This document shows positions 46,377 to 48,929 of a stretch of 48,929 nt of DNA, piece by piece (position 1 is the stretch's first letter; each line of letters begins with the position of its first letter). The stretch is from positions 1 to 48,929 of the IMG/VR virus record IMGVR_UViG_3300036785_001048; one strand, written 5' to 3'. The notes beneath the pieces were generated by a model, which was not told where the DNA came from, searched no databases, and saw nothing but the letters and a program-made list of their open reading frames with translations. The DNA comes from a virus. The translations under genes were made by a program, and so were the position numbers.

Positions 46377-48314
46377 ATGAGCACAGTACCCACCAACTTT
46401 GAACAGGCGGAGGCCATGTTGGCCCTGGAGCTACCGGGCTATGCCCCCCGCATCACCCAACAGCGTGCCGCCGCCGCCGTCGAGGCTGCCCTGGCTATCA
46501 GGGAGCACCTCCTGCTCCAGGCCGGTACCGGGACGGGCAAATCCCTGGCCCTCATGATCCCTGCCATCCTGGCCGGGAAACGGGTCATAGTGAGCACGGC
46601 CACCAAGGCCCTACAGCTCCAGTACATCAACAAAGACCTTCCCTTCTTGGCTAAGTACTTGGGGGTCCATATCCCCTACGCCTTGCTCCAGGGGCGCAGC
46701 AACTACTTCTGTAAATGGCGGGCCCAGCTGGTCCTGGTGGAAGAGCCCTTGGTGGCCCGTATGTTGGAGGAAGCCGAAGCCGGTACCGAAGGTTTCAGCG
46801 GGGTCCGTAGCGATTTCAGCTTCGACATCCCCGACGCCCTGTGGTCCAAGGTGTGCAGCGAAGCCGATGATTGCAGCGAGCTGGGGTGCAAGAACCTGAG
46901 AGGGTGCTGGGTCAACCATGCTCGTTCTCTTGCCGCCTTGGCTAAGGTAGTGGTGGTCAACCACGCCCTACTGGCCAGTGACGCCGCCTCTGAGTTCAAC
47001 GCCCTGCTGGGTGAGTACCACGTCCTGGTCTGCGATGAGGTGCACGAGCTGCCCGACTACGCCATTGGCGCTTTTGAGACCTACTTCAGTGAGTTCTCCG
47101 TGAAGACCCTCCAGGCCCGGGTGCACAACTTCATCACCAAGGCTTATGCGGGCATCAGCCTCAAGGCGGTCTCTCAAAGCCTGACCGAGGCCACCGGGTT
47201 GTACTGGCTGGCGCTGACCTCTCAGATGCCCGAGAAGGAAGAGAAACTGCGCATCACCCCCGATGTCATCGTCAAGTCCGAAGACGAGTGGGTGAACCTG
47301 TCGGGCGCCCTGTGGGCCTACGCCAAGGCGGTTGAAGACCTGCCCCTGCCCCTGGATGAAGATGACGCCAAGCGTTACCGGATGTTGAAGAACCGGGCCC
47401 AGAACCTGGCCATCAAGTTTGACGGCCTCATCCGCGACGAGTTCACCACCACGGTGCGCTGGGTGGAATGGGCCACCCATGCCCGGGATGGGCGCAAGTA
47501 CTTGGTGGTCCGGTCCCAGCCCATCGAGGTAGGCCCCTTCCTGCAACAGAGCCTGTTCAAGAACCGAGTGCTGATCGGGGCCTCCGCCACCGTAGCCCCG
47601 GGGGGCAAGTTCGACTTCGTAGCCGGGCGGTTGGGGTTTACCAATGGCGACGGCTACCGGGGCCTGGATGTGGGTACCAACTTCGACTACCCCAATCAGG
47701 CCCTGACCTACATCCCCCAGTTGCCCTCCCCTAGCGGTGCCACTGCCCGGGAGTGGGAGGCAGCCCTGGGTGCCCAGGTCCAAGCCCTGGTCCAGGCCAG
47801 CCGGGGGCGCGCCCTGGTGCTGTTCACCTCCATCCGCCAGATGAACCGGGTCTACAACGAGATCGCTGGTTCCCTGCCCTGGACGGTCTACAAGCAAGGC
47901 GACATGCCCACCCCCCGCCTGGTGGACGCTTTCAAGGCCGACACCCATAGCGTGCTGTTCGCCACCAAGACCTTCTTCACCGGGATCGACATCCAGGGTG
48001 AGGCCCTGTCTTTGGTAGTGCTGGACAAGCTGCCCTTCCCCACTCCCTCTGACCCCGTGGTAGAGGCCACCTGTGAGTTGTACAACCTGCGCTACGGCAA
48101 CCGGGCTGACTTCAACCGGTACATGGTGCCCTTCACTCAGATGGCCCTGGAGCAGGCGTATGGACGCCTCATACGGACCATTAGTGACCGGGGTGTCTTC
48201 GCCTGTCTGGACTCCCGCCTGCTCAAGACCTGGGGCGCCTCCATGGCGGCTAAGCTGCCCCCGGCCCGGCGCACCCAAAGCCTGGATGATGTCCGGGCTT
48301 TCTTCCAGGAATGA
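46377..48314 (+). CDS. DinG/XPD-like iron-sulfur SF2 helicase
   Basis: A 645-residue protein. Walker A AGTGTGKS (residues 49-56, K55); Cys that can hold a 4Fe-4S cluster: C112, then C160, C166, C171 and C177 in KVCSEADDCSELGCKNLRGC (one more Cys than the usual four); a DEVH box at D220-H223 (motif II); GASATVAPGG (motif III); then KTFFTGIDIQGEALS (motif V) and QAYGRLIRTISDRG (motif VI). The layout matches XPD/Rad3-type 5'-3' helicases such as DinG, which unwind R-loops and forks. It likely supports replication or recombination. It has its own leaderless-type promoter and is followed by a group of strong hairpins. Confidence 0.85.
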   Translation: MSTVPTNFEQAEAMLALELPGYAPRITQQRAAAAVEAALAIREHLLLQAGTGTGKSLALMIPAILAGKRVIVSTATKALQLQYINKDLPFLAKYLGVHIPYALLQGRSNYFCKWRAQLVLVEEPLVARMLEEAEAGTEGFSGVRSDFSFDIPDALWSKVCSEADDCSELGCKNLRGCWVNHARSLAALAKVVVVNHALLASDAASEFNALLGEYHVLVCDEVHELPDYAIGAFETYFSEFSVKTLQARVHNFITKAYAGISLKAVSQSLTEATGLYWLALTSQMPEKEEKLRITPDVIVKSEDEWVNLSGALWAYAKAVEDLPLPLDEDDAKRYRMLKNRAQNLAIKFDGLIRDEFTTTVRWVEWATHARDGRKYLVVRSQPIEVGPFLQQSLFKNRVLIGASATVAPGGKFDFVAGRLGFTNGDGYRGLDVGTNFDYPNQALTYIPQLPSPSGATAREWEAALGAQVQALVQASRGRALVLFTSIRQMNRVYNEIAGSLPWTVYKQGDMPTPRLVDAFKADTHSVLFATKTFFTGIDIQGEALSLVVLDKLPFPTPSDPVVEATCELYNLRYGNRADFNRYMVPFTQMALEQAYGRLIRTISDRGVFACLDSRLLKTWGASMAAKLPPARRTQSLDDVRAFFQE

Positions 48315-48478
48315 AACCGACCCCACGCGAGGGGTCGGTTTCACTGTCCAGATTGGACAGTCATTCAAAGGCCCCGCGCGAGGCCTTTGAAACTGACGGT
48401 ACTGACGGGTACTGGGCTGATCGAACAAACACCCGTCAGACCCGTCAGTTTCAAAAGGGCGCGCGAGTGCCCTTTTGA
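48312..48478. repeat. Cluster of five nested hairpins
   Basis: H1: TGAAACCGACCCC (48312-48324) with GGGGTCGGTTTCA (48331-48343), loop ACGCGA. H2: ACTGTCCA (48343-48350) with TGGACAGT (48354-48361). H3: TTCAAAGGCC (48364-48373) with GGCCTTTGAA (48382-48391), loop CCGCGCGA. H4: an imperfect 25-bp repeat (48386-48410 with 48431-48455) built from CTGACGG units. H5: TCAAAAGGGC (48451-48460) with GCCCTTTTGA (48469-48478), loop GCGCGAGT. H4 overlaps the arms of H3 and H5, so they compete. H1, H3 and H5 loops all contain CGCGA. It lies between the helicase stop (inside H1) and the next promoter; terminator, attenuator or protein-binding roles are possible. Confidence 0.7.
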
Positions 48479-48484
48479 TGGTGG

Positions 48485-48514
48485 TTGGTTTTGGTCACTG
48501 GTATGTGGTACCGT
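48485..48514 (+). promoter_or_regulatory. Promoter of the gene at 48521
   Basis: TTGGTT (48485-48490), 18-bp spacer, TACCGT (48509-48514); ATG 48521 follows 6 nt later, again a leaderless layout. It begins 7 nt after the last hairpin. Confidence 0.45.
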
Positions 48515-48520
48515 GATGAC

Positions 48521-48929
48521 ATGAGTGATCCCAAGAAAGATGCCAAGCTGTCCCCCGTATCCGCGGCCATCGCCAAGGGCAAGACCCTGGGTGAAGTCCT
48601 GCTCGGTTACGTCCGTCCTCAGAAGCAGGAAAAGCCTGCCAAGATAGCCCTGGCGGTTGAGCTGACCGATGCCGACCGCGCCGCCATTATCCGCTTTATG
48701 GAAGTCTACGGCGGCGTCTGCCCTCAGGCCCGCTCTACCCTGGAGCCCGCTCAGCTCACCAGCTTGATGGGTGAGCGCCTGGTGCTCGATCAGGTGTTCA
48801 AATTACTGGCCGACCGCAAAGAGGGCATCCGTACCATCGTCTTGAACCACATGGACGTCCAGATGGAGACGGCCAGCTTGGTGGACGAGGAGACCCCCAT
48901 CGACAAGGAGGGCCATTACCTGGTGGCCA
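48521..48929 (+). CDS. Hypothetical protein (3' partial)
   Basis: The first 136 residues of a gene cut by the window end, from ATG 48521 without a Shine-Dalgarno. It begins MSDPKKDAKLSPVSAAIAKG, then a Lys-rich segment (VRPQKQEKPAKIALAVEL) and a helical part (DADRAAIIRFMEVYGG, LMGERLVLDQVFKLLADRKE). One Cys (GVCPQARS). It looks soluble and possibly DNA-binding. The family is not recognised, and the full length is unknown. Confidence 0.5.
   Translation, partial: MSDPKKDAKLSPVSAAIAKGKTLGEVLLGYVRPQKQEKPAKIALAVELTDADRAAIIRFMEVYGGVCPQARSTLEPAQLTSLMGERLVLDQVFKLLADRKEGIRTIVLNHMDVQMETASLVDEETPIDKEGHYLVA

Noticed and set aside
46968-48428. A 486-codon minus-strand frame opposite the DinG-like helicase
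   Set aside because: It is a shadow of a strongly supported gene: Gly/Gln/His/Leu-rich, without motifs, and its start region falls in the hairpin cluster.

Overview
The window is about 49 kb from a large, high-GC, contractile-tailed dsDNA phage or prophage (Caudoviricetes, myovirus type). A tail sheath gene, a tail tube gene, a baseplate wedge gene of gp25 type and a Baseplate_J gene show the contractile tail. The host is probably an actinobacterium. The grounds are high GC, many GTG and TTG starts, TANNNT -10 boxes placed 6-7 nt before start codons as in leaderless actinobacterial promoters, and an RRE-M50 peptidase of a kind I associate with Actinobacteria. Host assignment is inference. Almost everything is on the + strand; I support only one minus-strand gene. 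No tRNA, rRNA, CRISPR array, integrase or insertion sequence was recognised. Terminase and portal would lie upstream of the window.

Layout. (1) 21-5951, head: a long mosaic protein (Nudix domain, two ADP-ribosyltransferase-like regions, Cys pairs, acidic linker) whose C-terminal third may also be made separately as a scaffold, then a putative decoration protein, the major capsid protein and a strong terminator. (2) 6005-8467, a discrete moron between two intrinsic terminators: a small secreted Cys peptide, two paralogous peptides with a conserved leader and divergent hydrophobic cores, and an M50 membrane metallopeptidase with a PqqD/RRE-like N-terminus. This looks like a phage-borne RiPP-like or peptide-toxin system and is the most striking part of the window. 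(3) 8468-11396: two putative DNA-binding regulators and two small unknown proteins, with operator-like repeats and long palindromes. (4) 11446-19893: appendage proteins (two IPT/TIG proteins, a collagen-like fibre) and neck/connector proteins, interrupted by an HNH endonuclease, an endonuclease VII-type nuclease, and small genes including a DUF6166-like one. (5) 19928-26168: sheath, tube, tail assembly chaperones joined by a -1 frameshift, and tape measure. (6) 26194-42267: baseplate and fibre genes, including two peptidoglycan-degrading domains (lysozyme-like and NlpC/P60), an orphan cytosine-C5 methyltransferase and an 1824-residue glycine-rich tail fibre. (7) 42285-48929: an SNF2-like helicase, a DUF7694-like protein, a DinG/XPD-like iron-sulfur helicase and small genes. 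Most of these start 6-7 nt after a -10 box and lack a usable Shine-Dalgarno. The module also holds a 0.57-kb structured non-coding region with DnaA-box-like sites and a run of nested hairpins.

How it works together: regions 1 and 4-6 build the virion. Region 7 probably acts on DNA and appears to use a different initiation mode from the virion genes. The region 2-3 cargo is not needed for a virion and more likely acts on the host, on competitors or on superinfecting phages.
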